Below, in pieces: positions 1 through 10,528 of a stretch of DNA of 64,000 nt. The position numbers were made by a program, and so were the translations under genes. The notes below the pieces were generated by a model, which did no database searches, was not told the DNA's origin, and saw nothing but the letters and a program-made list of their open reading frames with translations. Position 1 is the stretch's first letter. Each line of letters begins with the position of its first letter. The stretch comes from Pachypanchax playfairii (taxonomy: Eukaryota > Chordata > Actinopteri > Cyprinodontiformes > Aplocheilidae): contig SSNP01000008.1 of the NCBI GenBank assembly GCA_006937955.1, forward strand, positions 5,245,244 to 5,309,243, read 5' to 3'.

Positions 1-825
1 AGTTTTCACTGACTGATTTTGATCATAAAATGAAACAGATGCCGGAGCAGAAGAACAATAAATTAGATTAAAATGGGATTTGGGATTCTTTGCAGCCCAA
101 GACAAAACAAGTCAAGTAAATGAAGGCAAGAAACAATTTTATTGTCTCTGTTTTTATTAATTCTGACACACCGTGTGGTCAGATAGAAAAGTATGAATGT
201 TACCGTCTTCAAGTTGCTTTCATGACTTGTGTGAACACTTAGACAACATCCGAGTGGGCAGAAGGGAAAAACGAACAATAGATTGGAAAAAGACATGAAA
301 AAGCAAAACTGTTGAATAAATGCATTTCAACCTAAATCTTTACGCAGTATTTATTGATTCCCAGCTTTATATAAACTGGATGTTGAGGCATAAACATTTT
401 ACATTTGAACAAAAATATAACCAATATTTACAATTATTGTATTAAAAATACAAAAACAACTGATACGTACTCCACCAATTGTCTTTTTAAAAGACATACA
501 GGTTAAAGTAGTAGAAGAAAAGAATGAAGGAAAGGAGGTCGTCACCAGCTAAATGTACAGATCTCACTGACATCACACACCAAACAGAGTAGCAGATCTA
601 CCTACTACACTTATCTTTACGCTTGTACATCTTTGTGCAACTTTTACTTTTTAGAAATAGAACTTGACCTGCTAATATGCACATTATCTTCAGAGTTGAA
701 TGAAAGTGAATGAAGCATGTCACCACTGTATTACAAACTATTAACAATCTGCAGCCATAACAAAAAAAATACAACAAACAAAACAGGGAAATTATTAGTG
801 TAGTTGCAGAACACAGTGGAAAACA
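1..825. other. Sequence beyond the likely 3' end; no gene seen
   Basis: AT-rich, no supported coding frame on either strand. It may be the distal 3' UTR or intergenic DNA. Confidence 0.5.
350..355 (-). terminator. rapgef2: Alternative distal poly(A) signal AATAAA
   Basis: A second AATAAA on the gene strand, about 500 nt further on, could mark a longer 3' UTR. The downstream GT-rich element is weaker. Confidence 0.3.
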
Positions 826-2707
826 CTGCAGTCATTCATCTCTTTATTCAGTTTATAGTTTTCAGGACTGATCAATGTGATCAGTGTGAAGCAGTGATAA
901 AAGAAAACAACTTTATTTCACAATTCAACTTGTTTATGTTAGGATTGGCAGCTTAAAAAAAAGTACTTCACGTGTCAACTTCTCCACCGGAGTCGAAGAA
1001 AAAAAATCCAAATCTTCAGTCAAGGCGAGATATGTTGGAAAACTGGATGCATGTATGTATGTGATGCACATCCAGATGTTTGTAACAGGCGAGAAGAGCT
1101 TCTGATGATGAATCCAGTAGCATGACAGCAGAGACGGGATCGCAGGGTATTCGTGTGCAGACAACACAGTCCGATTGTGATGATGCTTTCTGGAGTCGCA
1201 GAAACAAAACATCTGACCTCAATATAAAGGGTATTAAATAAGAAAAAGAAAAGGGGAAGCATCTCATATAAGGCATCTCATTCCACTATGGTTTGATTCC
1301 AGACAGCTCTTCAAACGAGATGATCGAAGCGTGAACGTGGAGACGTGTGTGAACACTGCATCTTAAGGCGCTTAGACATTCACAAGATGGAGGTTCAGGT
1401 TGGAGAAAAAAGCCAAATCTGATTTAGTGGATGCCATGAGACCCTTCAGGGAAGGTGGATAAAATGAAGTTCATATGTTCACAGAATCTTCTGAAATGAT
1501 GTTCGCCAACCAAGGCTCAACTGGGATCTCAACCAAAACCAGAACCCAGCAGTTTTTCTCTGAGATCTCAGTCGTGGCTCACAGTCTGAACAAGGATTAA
1601 GAAATGTCTTAGTTCGTCTCTGATTCACCGTCAGGGAGAACGATTAGATATAAACTTACACAACTTATACTGACTGTGCTTTTCTTCTATTATTCAAAGA
1701 TCCAAACAGTACTTGTTTTTTTGGTGCAACAGAGAAGAAAGAAGATTTTTACCCTGGTTTTCAAGCCAAATATCCAATAACCTCTAAAATTGTGCTGAAA
1801 GTGCTAATAATAGAATCAAACTGTGTTCACATGTTTGTATTGTTGCATGTGTGTGTGTAGGCAACAGGCATGTCAGTACACTGCATGTTGGTTCTCCAAA
1901 CTGAGCTCTCCTCCAAGCTTTTTGGTTGAAACCAACTTGTGATAAACTTTGACATGTGAAGATGAGATAATACTGGATTTAGAGTTCAAACACTCAACAG
2001 GTTGTTTCAGTCCAGGCAGAGAAACGATGGGCTGACCTGGGTTCTCTTTTCTGCCAGCAGAGTGCAATCGTTTTAAGAGAACCCAACAAAAAAAAGAGGA
2101 ACGTTAAAAATCTCGTGGGAAGTTGAAGATGAATCAAGTCGAACTCGGTTTCTCTCGCCTTCAACAGTTTGTTTTCGTTCTTGATTTTTTTTAGAAAGTA
2201 GAAAATGAGAAAGTGCAGATGAAGCTCGACGTCATGATGCGGTGGTAAGTGGGAGTGTGGTTTTTGACACTGGTGGGTGTGGGGGGGGGCAGTTTTTAAG
2301 AGTCTGTCACATTTTTAAACCGTGACATCAGAGAGTGGATTTGTGTTTACGAGGTCCAGTTCCACCCCCCTCCCCCGCCGGCCCCAGTCAGTTTATGTAT
2401 CTGGAGTCCGTTCTTATTTGATTTGTCCAAAGTGCCACGTTTCATCACCGTCTTTGACCTTCTCTCCATCTTTTCTTCACAGTATTTTTTGCATGCAGGT
2501 TCACGAAACCCCCCCCCCCCGATGCTTTAAGGCAGGGGAGGAAGACGAGCAGAAGCATCCACCAATAAGGAGGGAGAGCCGAGAGGAAGCGGCAGGCACG
2601 TAACTGATGAAGAGTCTGTTTGTCTGTCTCCGTCATCCTGCACACCCTGGACCCTAGGTGGGTGGGGGGGCTTCATGTTACTGCAAAATGATGTCCACTG
2701 TTGTCCC
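826..2707 (-). other. rapgef2: rapgef2 3' UTR (end uncertain)
   Basis: AT-rich sequence follows the stop codon on the minus strand with no supported open frame. The best poly(A) signal is AATAAA at 843-848 with a GT-rich stretch about 20-35 nt downstream, so cleavage near 825 is likely. Other AATAAA copies at 911-916 and 350-355 allow shorter or longer forms. Homopolymer G and C tracts occur at about 2280-2290 and 2511-2520. Confidence 0.5.
843..848 (-). terminator. rapgef2: Candidate poly(A) signal AATAAA
   Basis: Plus-strand TTTATT reads AATAAA on the gene strand and is followed by a GT-rich stretch (GTGTTTTCCACTGTGTTCTG), the usual arrangement for cleavage and polyadenylation. Confidence 0.5.
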
Positions 2708-2733
2708 TCAGACTGCAGACACCTGTTCATCAT
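2708..2733 (-). CDS. rapgef2: rapgef2 terminal coding exon: PDZ-ligand end and stop
   Basis: Only 26 coding bases: after acceptor TTTCTCTGCAG they complete a split Asp codon and give DDEQVSAV then TGA (stop at 2708-2710). The EQVSAV end is conserved in RAPGEF2 and RAPGEF6 and is a class I-type PDZ ligand reported to bind synaptic and junctional scaffolds. Too short for an ORF search, it was found by matching donor phase. Confidence 0.95.
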
Positions 2734-3842
2734 CTGCAGAGAAAAAAGCAAAGACACAGACAAATATCAGACTGAAGTCAGAAGACCTTATTAACGCTGA
2801 GCTGTTACTGGGAACATTTTGTAATAATTTAAACACTGACAGTTTCAGACGTTCCAAAATAACCAAAAACTAAAAATAACTAGAAGCACAGCTAGTCTTA
2901 GCCTGTATATTTTAAGGTTACTAATAAACGCTAACTCTGCTGAGTATGTCTCAGAGATGCACATGCCTTCTCACAGCTGATTGGGCCACAGTTACATTCC
3001 TGTTTGTAGACGATACAACGCAAACCTAAAACATGCAGCTTTTAGCACTCAGACTGGTTTGTAGCTGCATGTTTTGTCCATCTGTGAAGCAGATTAAACT
3101 GACAACAGGCTCTCTGTAAAGACAGAGTGTTGACTGACTGGGTGATCTGACTTATCTCTCACTCATCTAAGCAAAGTGAACGAAACAGCAAGCCGGAACA
3201 AACAAACGTTTTCTGATGAGATTTTTGATCATTTCAAACATTTTTGTAACGCAGCTCATGAGAAACATCAAACAGATACAAAACAAAGTTTCCTCTCTGA
3301 CCGTTTGAACTTTAACTCATGTTTATAATATGATAACTAGAGCATCATATTTATTATTCATATGTCAGATTCAGATTTGGACCATCCAAGTATCAGTGCA
3401 GGTAAGTTACATGTTTGCTGGAACAAGAGAAAGAGGAGATGAAGGTTTTGAACGACTGACGCTGATCGTGTAGACAGACAGAACCACACCGTGCCCTCTA
3501 ACTGGTGCTCTCTGACACAGTATGTGAAACAGTGAAAAAGAATAACAGAATGTGTCATGTGAGGGAGGTAGTGAGCGTCTAATCCAATCAGGACGACTCA
3601 TGCATGATGACAGTGTGAGTTAGAGCAAAGGGTCCGACTCTACAGACCCTGCTGGTGATGTGGGGAGACACTGTGTGTGTTTCTCTGTTCACATGCAGGT
3701 TCTTTGTAGAGAAGTGGGCAAACTGAGAAATGAGGTTTTTACCTGCATGTTAACCACACACACTCTCATGGTCGGGGGGTCTCAGGTGTATGCTGAACCA
3801 CTGGTTTCCTCAGAGCGACTAGTTTGGAAGACAAGGACTCAC
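2734..3842 (-). other. rapgef2: Intron before the terminal exon
   Basis: 1.1 kb with GT-AG ends (donor at 3842, acceptor at 2734). I see no repeats or coding frames of note. Confidence 0.85.
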
Positions 3843-4133
3843 CATCCTCTTCTTCCTCGGGTTCTTGTTCCTCAGCTGGTGAACGGGTGCGGTGGAGGCC
3901 CCCTGCCCGATGCTTTGCCCCTTGATGGGCCTGGTGGGAGTCAGGCGACTGAGTGACCATGCGTGAGCGCTGCAGAGCTGTGGTGTAGTCTGGCGGCCGG
4001 CGGCTCGAGTGGGTTGCTGTGGATACAGGAGCAGACGACGCTGGATGCTGCCCATCTGTAATGTCAGAGATGGTCAGGGCGGTGTAGCCGGGGGGAGTTG
4101 GCGGAGGCTCGCGGAAACGACCCTCCTTTCGAG
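3843..4133 (-). CDS. rapgef2: rapgef2 exon: tail with two PY motifs
   Basis: A 291-nt exon encoding [37 protein letters not shown] and [15 protein letters not shown] and PPDY match the PPxY motifs through which mammalian PDZ-GEF1 is reported to bind the WW domains of NEDD4-type ubiquitin ligases. The open frame runs past the exon, but the donor GATG|GTGAGT and the terminal exon at 2733 show where it truly ends. Acceptor TTTGCTCAG. Confidence 0.95.
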
Positions 4134-4347
4134 CTGAGCAAACACCCAACAGAGTAACATGACGGCACTAAGTCACAACTACAGTAGTAACTTTAAGATA
4201 AACTATAACATGCAACACACACACAGCTCTAATACATATACAACACAAAAGGAAAACTAACATTTAGGGGAAGTGTTTGTTTCTAGTCTAGAAGTCATGC
4301 TCCTATCTGCACTAAACTCAAACAAGCTGTGAACATCAGTCACTCAC

Positions 4348-4859
4348 AAATAAAGCCTTTACCCCCAGCAGTGATGGGCGATGGAGACGGTCGACCGAGC
4401 TGCTTGGCTTCTTCTGATCCAGTGGACGTGATGCTACTCGTCTCTGGGTCGGCGTTGACATCTTTTCCTCCTCTCCTCTTGATTGTGCCAGTGTCCCCCT
4501 CTGAGTCTTCTCCCCAGTATGCTGCTGAGGATGAAGAGGAGCTGGCCGACGCCCAGCTCCCCCTGGCCTGGGCTGCCCACAATGCAGCAGGACCCCCTAA
4601 TATGGCCTCTTGTCCTGAGGGGAGACCTCCACTTCCACCTCCAAAAGACAAAGTCTCCCAGCTGCGTCCCTGCTGCATGGTCTGGATGTTGTCATGGGAA
4701 CCAGAAGAGCAGGAAGTCCAGGAGCCACGGCCACTGTCAGCAGCATCCAGGGACACGCGATCGCCCTGATCCTGAGTCAGTTCTTCTGAACTGGGAGAAG
4801 AGAGTACTGTGGGGCCGCCGGCATAAATGCCTCGACAGTCCTGCATTGATGAATACGAC
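4348..4859 (-). CDS. rapgef2: rapgef2 exon: tail, large Ser-rich exon
   Basis: A 512-nt exon, the largest in the gene. It encodes [66 protein letters not shown], a Ser homopolymer region and [20 protein letters not shown]. Compared with the mammalian protein as I recall it, the block between SWETL and SWAS is replaced by a shorter Gly/Ala-rich stretch. Acceptor TCATCTCAG, donor TTT|GTGAGTG. Confidence 0.95.
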
Positions 4860-4954
4860 CTGAGATGACAGATAAAAAAGTAAATAAAATAAGAAAATTA
4901 ACTTTTTTTTTTCTTTAGAAAGAAAACACAGACTTTATAATCTAATTTTCTTAC

Positions 4955-5153
4955 CCCAGACTGTACTGGTCAGGGTCAGTTGTGGCTCTTCTGTCAAGCC
5001 TTGGTCCCCCCATGTGGGATTCACAAACTCCAGAGTGACGGAGTCTCCTTTCCTCCTGGGCCATGTCGAAAGACGAGTTACTGACAAGACTGGAGCGAGA
5101 CGAGATCTCACTGTGACCAGAGTCTGAGTAGGCGTCCCCCATCCTGCTGTAAC
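4955..5153 (-). CDS. rapgef2: rapgef2 exon: tail, DSGHSE segment
   Basis: A 199-nt exon encoding [20 protein letters not shown], then [20 protein letters not shown] and [12 protein letters not shown]. It corresponds to the [21 protein letters not shown] block of mammalian RAPGEF2. Acceptor GTTTCCAG, donor GGG|GTAAG. Confidence 0.95.
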
Positions 5154-6042
5154 CTGGAAACACACGGGAATTTCTGAAAACTCAGCTGAGACTTTTCAAA
5201 CCTTCTAAATCTCATTTCACTTAAGACTTAGCAATAAAACAAATCTAAAATACACAAAGGATGGAAACAAAAACATAATGAATGTTTTCACTGCTGACCA
5301 AACAAATGAAGGAACTCTGTAAAAATGATCCTTGAGTCCCATTAATCATCTGTGTCAGTAATAAGCATCGGGAGCAAGCTGCAGATATAATAACGGGGCT
5401 TTAAGTCCAAGTCCACTAACATGTTTAGATACGTGTCCATTAAATTCTGTCTGAAACAGCAGTTTTCTACGTCATTCAGGGTTTCAACAACGCTGGAAAG
5501 TGTGAAAAAATTCTGATAGTCCAAAGGTAATGTCAGTCTTTGACAGCACGTAGCACTCAGCGGTGCAGACTGTGTAAGCAGATCTTTTCTAGCTAGAAGA
5601 AGCCGTTATTGTAACATTTATTCAAGTCAAGAAAGTTTAGTAACACAGAGGTAAAGTTTCCCAACCATAATCAATAAACACAAACCCAGTAGTCATCTGA
5701 ACACTCAAAGGAAATGTTTAAAAATGTTGCCACAAATATATAAAAGAGGTAGAAGTCATATGAGGCAGAGAGGAAACTGTTTGTAAGGTCAGAACTGAGT
5801 AAATATAAAAATGTTGATGCATCAGCCTGCAGGTCTGTGCAGGACAGCAGATATTAGAGGAGAAAGGTTTTGGAATCTTAGCTCAGTGTTTATAAATATA
5901 AAAAAAAATGAATGTGTTTGTGTGGAAAGGGAAGATTTATAAAACAATAGTTAATAAAAGCCACTAGGTGGCGTGTGTGTAACAGTGACAGACAGCAGCT
6001 TAATTTAGTGGTGGAGGGAGGGGAGGAGGATTATTGGTTTAC
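5154..6042 (-). other. rapgef2: Intron in tail region
   Basis: 889 bp with no repeat of note. A CTCF-like core motif lies at 5961-5974. Confidence 0.85.
5961..5974 (+). promoter_or_regulatory. CTCF-like core motif
   Basis: CCACTAGGTGGCGT fits the CTCF core consensus CCASYAGRKGGCRS at all but the last base, in plus orientation. A weaker relative, CCTGGAGGTGGCAGC, lies at 6306-6320. Binding is inferred from the motif only. Confidence 0.35.
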
Positions 6043-6192
6043 CCTTTTTGGGCGAGCTCTGAGGAGAGGTGGGAGGGGAGGAGAGCTGGGAGGAGGCATT
6101 GGACACTGTGTCCTCTGGCTGTCTTCGGTGTCTTTCGTTCCCCTCCTCAGACAGAGACAGGATCTTTTTCAGGGACTGGGGCGAACTGGTGC
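6043..6192 (-). CDS. rapgef2: rapgef2 exon: tail, Ser/Pro-rich
   Basis: A 150-nt exon encoding [19 protein letters not shown], then [19 protein letters not shown] and SSPKK. It is rich in proline-directed (SP/TP) phospho-site candidates. Acceptor TGTCCACAG, donor AAGG|GTAAAC. Confidence 0.95.
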
Positions 6193-6561
6193 CTGTGGAC
6201 ATTTGTAAGAAAACAAGCATAATTAGCACGAGGAAGACGGCCATTCCTCGAGGGCGTCAGGCTGCATCATCCGGGGCTCTGGTGTGTTTGCTTGTTGCCA
6301 GACAGCCTGGAGGTGGCAGCACTGTTACAGAAATGTTTAAGAAGCTCAGCTGTTTGCAAATAACAGGACAGGAGAAAACATGGCAGATAAGTCAGAAGAT
6401 TTAAACAAGCATCGGTAATATTTCTGTCCAGGGAGCATTAAAAGTTTTCTTATTTTGGACCATAAAGTGTTGTTTTGGTTTTACACAAAACATTGACAAG
6501 TAGACATCAAACTACATCTGAAAGTTCTGCTTGTTATTCTTCTTTTTAATTTTTTTATTAC
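6193..6561 (-). other. rapgef2: Short intron
   Basis: 369 bp, GT-AG; it contains a CTCF-like match at 6306-6320 and nothing else notable. Confidence 0.85.
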
Positions 6562-6729
6562 CAAAAGGTGGCAGATCCTTGACTGGGACTCTCTTTCTGG
6601 ATGGGTAGAGGGCCACAGCGGGGACCTGCAGGGCCTGGTTTCCTTTGGTCAGCTGTCCCCTTTGCTGATTGGCTGCTCTGGACACAACTGGAGAAGTGTC
6701 TGGTCGCTTCCCACCAGCATTCTTGGGCA
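6562..6729 (-). CDS. rapgef2: rapgef2 exon: tail, second part
   Basis: A 168-nt exon encoding [35 protein letters not shown], then [20 protein letters not shown]. The second half matches mammalian RAPGEF2; the first half is more diverged. Acceptor TTTTACCCAG, donor TTTG|GTAATA. Confidence 0.94.
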
Positions 6730-7009
6730 CTGGGTAAAAGATTTGAGTTGAATGTGATTTTTAAGTTTCACATTTAACTTCCAAGTGAAAAATGTATGGA
6801 ACAATATTTATGCGTTAAAAAAAAAAGTTAAAATGACTTTTAAAACTGCTTCAACAGGAAGTGAGAACTGAACCTTTTCTTTAGCATCAAGCTAAAGTCA
6901 TTCAGTAAAACATACTGAGTGCTTCCTTTTACATGTACAACACTAAAGCTTAACCATGCATGGGGACGAGTAAATGATGCTTTGATGGGAAGTTGTGTCT
7001 TGCTCTTAC

Positions 7010-7233
7010 GTGTGCTGATGGAAGGTTCGCACTGTAACGACAGCGCCTGCAGGCTCTCCTCGTTGGTTTCCAGACTCAGGTTAGACAGGTACTGTTTGAC
7101 CTTCCTGGCCATCTGGGCATCCTCGTAAAGCTTTTTGGCATTTAGGAAGGAGCTGCGCCGTACCCGCTTCTTGTGCCCACCCGTCTGGCTGACGTCTAGC
7201 ACAGCTGCATTGGCACTGCCCTGACTTAGAGAC
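7010..7233 (-). CDS. rapgef2: rapgef2 exon: tail, first part
   Basis: A 224-nt exon encoding [56 protein letters not shown] and [19 protein letters not shown] is a plausible basophilic-kinase site (RRxS). Acceptor ACAACCAG, donor CAC|GTAAG. Confidence 0.96.
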
Positions 7234-8270
7234 CTGGTTGTACACACGCGTCCACAGAACAACAAGGAACAGAGATTTACAGAGCGAAGACAAAACAAAG
7301 ACAAAGAGAAGTAGATAATTAATGACCTGCTTCAGTGTTTAACTCATTCTCTGAGCTAAAGCTGTGTTAAACACTAGGGGGCTACAAAGGGAACACAGTG
7401 TTTAACTCAGACATGCAGAGAGCAGCTTTAGGTTTTTCTCTCAACTCAAAAACATTCCAGGCATTCCAGGCAGCGGGGGGGGGGGGGGGGAAGGGGGCTG
7501 ACAGCTGAAGTCCAACAACAGAAGAGTAGAGAGGGTAACTAGTGTAACACATCGTTTACATTTCTGTGGCTTGAGTCAGATAGAAGGTAGTAACTGTAGG
7601 AAATTATTTTACTCATGTTCAAAACCAAAAAGCAACCAAACGCTTCACGACAGACATGTTTCTGTTTTCAGTGAACACACACAAATTTCATTGAAATCTC
7701 TGAAGTACTGAAATCACTTCAAATTAATCCAATAATTTTAAATGTAAAACATTTAAATCATGGAAAACAAGCGTATACTTGCAAGATATGAGCCAGTCAT
7801 TTAAAAGACATGTTGTAAATGTGAGAAAAAGAAGAAAAATATTTTTCTTTCCAGATGACTGTGTCTATGTAATTTAAATTCAATATTTGGTTTCCATACT
7901 GATGTCCTGCTTGACCACAAGAATGTAAAAAATGACTCAAGAATTATGTTTTTTTTCCAAGAATCTCTGCTGATAAAAACATTAAGACAGATAAAACCTA
8001 AACACTATAACTGAGGCAGCATGCATTTTGTTTTAAAACCGAAGGTCACATTTGCTAATGTAAGCACAGCAGTGGCACCCAGTGTGACCTTAAGTTAGCA
8101 CACGTGACCTTTGCTACATTCAGTACCCCGAGGTTAGTGTCAGGCAGGATTAGTCGGACTCAAACTGGTTAATAAAAACAAGATTTCTAAAGGAAGCAGA
8201 GCAGGATGCAAGTTGGCAGATAGACAGGTCAATGATGCCGGAAAGACAAAGACAGGGTTACCATACTCAC
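7234..8270 (-). other. rapgef2: Intron downstream of the 24-nt microexon
   Basis: 1037 bp. It contains a 16-base G tract at 7475-7490 just after a short duplicated unit (CATTCCAGG twice). No coding frame. Confidence 0.85.
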
Positions 8271-8294
8271 CCTAAACTTCTCCATTTCTTCTTC
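8271..8294 (-). CDS. rapgef2: rapgef2 24-nt microexon
   Basis: A 24-nt exon with acceptor CTCATTAG and donor GG|GTGAG. It completes an Arg codon and adds KKKWRSL plus the start of a Gly codon. Mammalian RAPGEF2 has the identical peptide here, while RAPGEF6 passes directly to [10 protein letters not shown]-rich tract (CTCCTCTCTTTTTCTTTCT, about 50-75 nt upstream on the minus strand) resembles PTB-type control sites near neuronal microexons. The insert adds positive charge right after the catalytic domain. Confidence 0.9.
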
Positions 8295-8753
8295 CTAATG
8301 AGTGGTAGCCATGAATAAAGAAACGTGGGGGCAAAGGGTTTGTACGTAGAAAGAAAAAGAGAGGAGACAAAGCTTAGGATAGGAAAGACCACCAAGATCA
8401 CCAAGAAATAGCAATTTCACCAAAGACCCACATGACAGTCCTAACGGAGGAAATCAAATGGTAACATTCCACCAGGAGGGGACATAATTAAACAAAGAGA
8501 CACTTGCACAGAAGCTCTGAGCACATTTCACACCAACAATGTGTAAAAGGAAACAGTTGCTTAAGAAAACAGTTGCCAAAAAGAGCAGCTGCCTGCAGGA
8601 AAAGTGTGCTGCTGAAATATTGATCGAGTCTAAGTGAACCGTCTGACCCCAGAGAGTTTGTTAGTCAGTGGAGTGTCGACTGCTCCTACAAGGCAGGTGA
8701 AAGATCTATTATTATTACAACATCCATCTCCTTTATGAACAGTGGTTCTTTAC
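8295..8753 (-). other. rapgef2: Intron upstream of the 24-nt microexon
   Basis: 459 bp. A CT-rich tract (on the gene strand) lies about 50-75 nt before the microexon and may take part in its regulation. Nothing else notable. Confidence 0.8.
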
Positions 8754-8877
8754 CTGGTACGGAACATAAGGGCTGGGTCCATATTAACGGACGCCATGCG
8801 GCCAACGTGACGGATTTCTTTGGCAATCATCCTAAGCTTCTCAAAGTTCACCAAGCCGTCCACTTTGGAGTCATTGC
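8754..8877 (-). CDS. rapgef2: rapgef2 exon: end of CDC25 domain
   Basis: A 124-nt exon encoding [20 protein letters not shown], then [20 protein letters not shown]. It completes the catalytic domain. It can splice in phase to the 24-nt microexon (8294) or straight to the tail exon at 7233. Acceptor TTTTTACAG, donor AG|GTAAAG. Confidence 0.97.
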
Positions 8878-9325
8878 CTGTAAAAATCAGTGAAAACAAT
8901 ATTTAATTTGCTAAATAATTATAAACAAAATAAGCATGTCTGAGTGTACCGAAACAGAAAAAACGTCAGGAATAAAAACAACATTCAGACAGTTTAACAA
9001 AACTGATAAAACTAAAACGACAGTTACCTGCTAAGCTAGTCAAGTTAGCTTAGTTAAACCAACACTTCTCATTAACCTTTTTCACCTGGCTGCAGAGATT
9101 TATATTGATTTTATTATGATTATGTACATATTTTATTTAAAAAACTTTTTAAACAGCTAAATGAGGTAATTTGGAAACTTTTATTCATAAACCAAGCTAG
9201 CTTAGCAGTAAATGTACTGTATCAAGTAAAAAACATTTTAATGAACAGAATTCCAAATAAATTGTAATTATCTTCGTTGCAAAAGATGGAGATGTTTGAA
9301 TATAAACAGGTTTACTGTCACTAAC
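8878..9325 (-). other. rapgef2: Intron within CDC25-coding region
   Basis: 448 bp of AT-rich intron; nothing notable. Confidence 0.85.
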
Positions 9326-9537
9326 CTTCATGTAGGAAGGTGAGGTCCTTCTTGATGACTGGGAACAGAGGGATGATCGGAGGCTGGAGGTTCTGATTGT
9401 TCAGGACATTTCTGTACTTTGCCATGTTTCTGGATGGGTCGAACAGGTCCTGAAGGTCCCCAAAAAGCTTCTCATATTTGCTAGGTAATTTTTCCCACGT
9501 TCCCCTCAGTCTTGAGACTGGAGCCAAGTTCAAGCCA
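9326..9537 (-). CDS. rapgef2: rapgef2 exon: CDC25 catalytic domain, second part
   Basis: A 212-nt exon encoding [38 protein letters not shown] and [20 protein letters not shown]. It carries the TWEKLP and catalytic helical-hairpin region and the conserved PLFP...DLTF motif of RasGEFs. Acceptor TTTACAG, donor AAG|GTTAGT. Confidence 0.98.
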
Positions 9538-9698
9538 CTGTAAAGAGTCACATGTGGTCCAAGAAGGAAACAAACAGCTTAAGAGAGCGTTAAAGGTATT
9601 TATGTTTACAAACATGGAACATCGACAGTGAAAATATAGAATGAAAAACAAAAATCCAAATCCAATCAGTTTCTTATATTCATTATTCACTGCCTCAC

Positions 9699-10082
9699 CT
9701 GATGATGGCAAACATGGAGTTAAAGTTCTTGCATTCTCTGCAGTGTAGGGCGATCTTGATGAAGAGCTTGATGATCTTCGTGCGTTTGAGCTGGTTGTGC
9801 TCCCGTACCACCTCTGTTGCCACCCAGAAGGTCTCGTGGTTTATGGACTCCTCAAAGCGCTTGAGGCTGACTGAGCCGGTCTTTGAGCGCAGCTTGAACA
9901 GGTCGTCGATGTATTCGGTGGGCTCAATGGCACAGAAAAGTTCGAAGGCTCTCATGGAGAGCTGGGTGGCCACTTCCACAGTGCTGAGCTGTAACAAGGA
10001 GATCTGACCTTCTCGAAGGAGGTCCTGGGCATCCTCATCTGAGCACAGGGTCTCTGTCTCCATGTTACTCTTTAGGTAGTAT
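9699..10082 (-). CDS. rapgef2: rapgef2 exon: CDC25 catalytic domain, first part
   Basis: A 384-nt exon, the second largest in the gene. It begins [19 protein letters not shown], then [67 protein letters not shown] and SMFAII. This holds the conserved RasGEF core up to the [12 protein letters not shown] signature. A small variation is ELFCAIEP where mammals have ELFRNIEP. Donor AG|GTGAGG. Confidence 0.98.
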
Positions 10083-10287
10083 CTAACAATAAAGAAGAAT
10101 TTCAAATCACATCAAGTTATAAGTTAGTGGTTTCTGCCACTCCCTTGTGAGAATTTACAACGCGAAATATGAAAAACGAACATTTTTATTTGCTTCACTT
10201 TTTACAAGGACATTCTCTTTAAATTATGAATTCCATGGAAGTGTATTTTCAGTTCATTTTGCATGTTAAGGCTTTAAAATTCATTAC

Positions 10288-10528
10288 CTGCCACTTAGTT
10301 GAATCCTGTCGGCCAGTTTAGAAAGCTGATCTGGTAACCGCCGCTGTTTGATGACGCCCTCTGGTGTGACGGACACTTCACATAACGAATAAGCCTCAGG
10401 AGCTGCAGTCAGGGCGAACTCCCTGATAGCCTGGGCCACCACCTCTTTCGCTGTCGTGTCCTTCCCAATCATGATGTACCGAGACTGCTGGTCTGCCTTG
10501 AAGACTCGTAACACTTGGTCTGACATAT
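10288..10528 (-). CDS. rapgef2: rapgef2 exon: Ras-association (RA) domain
   Basis: A 241-nt exon encoding [20 protein letters not shown], then [34 protein letters not shown] and LADRIQLSG. This ubiquitin-like RA fold binds GTP-loaded Rap1 or Ras family members and gives positive feedback at membranes. Acceptor TTTTCTCAG, donor GGCAG|GTAATG. Confidence 0.97.

Noticed and set aside
3660..4863. Plus-strand open frames of 98-146 codons (3660-3956, 4329-4769, 4483-4863)
   Set aside because: They overlap rapgef2 tail exons on the opposite strand, and their openness follows from the GC-rich, Ser-rich coding sequence. No start context, splice sites or recognisable domain.
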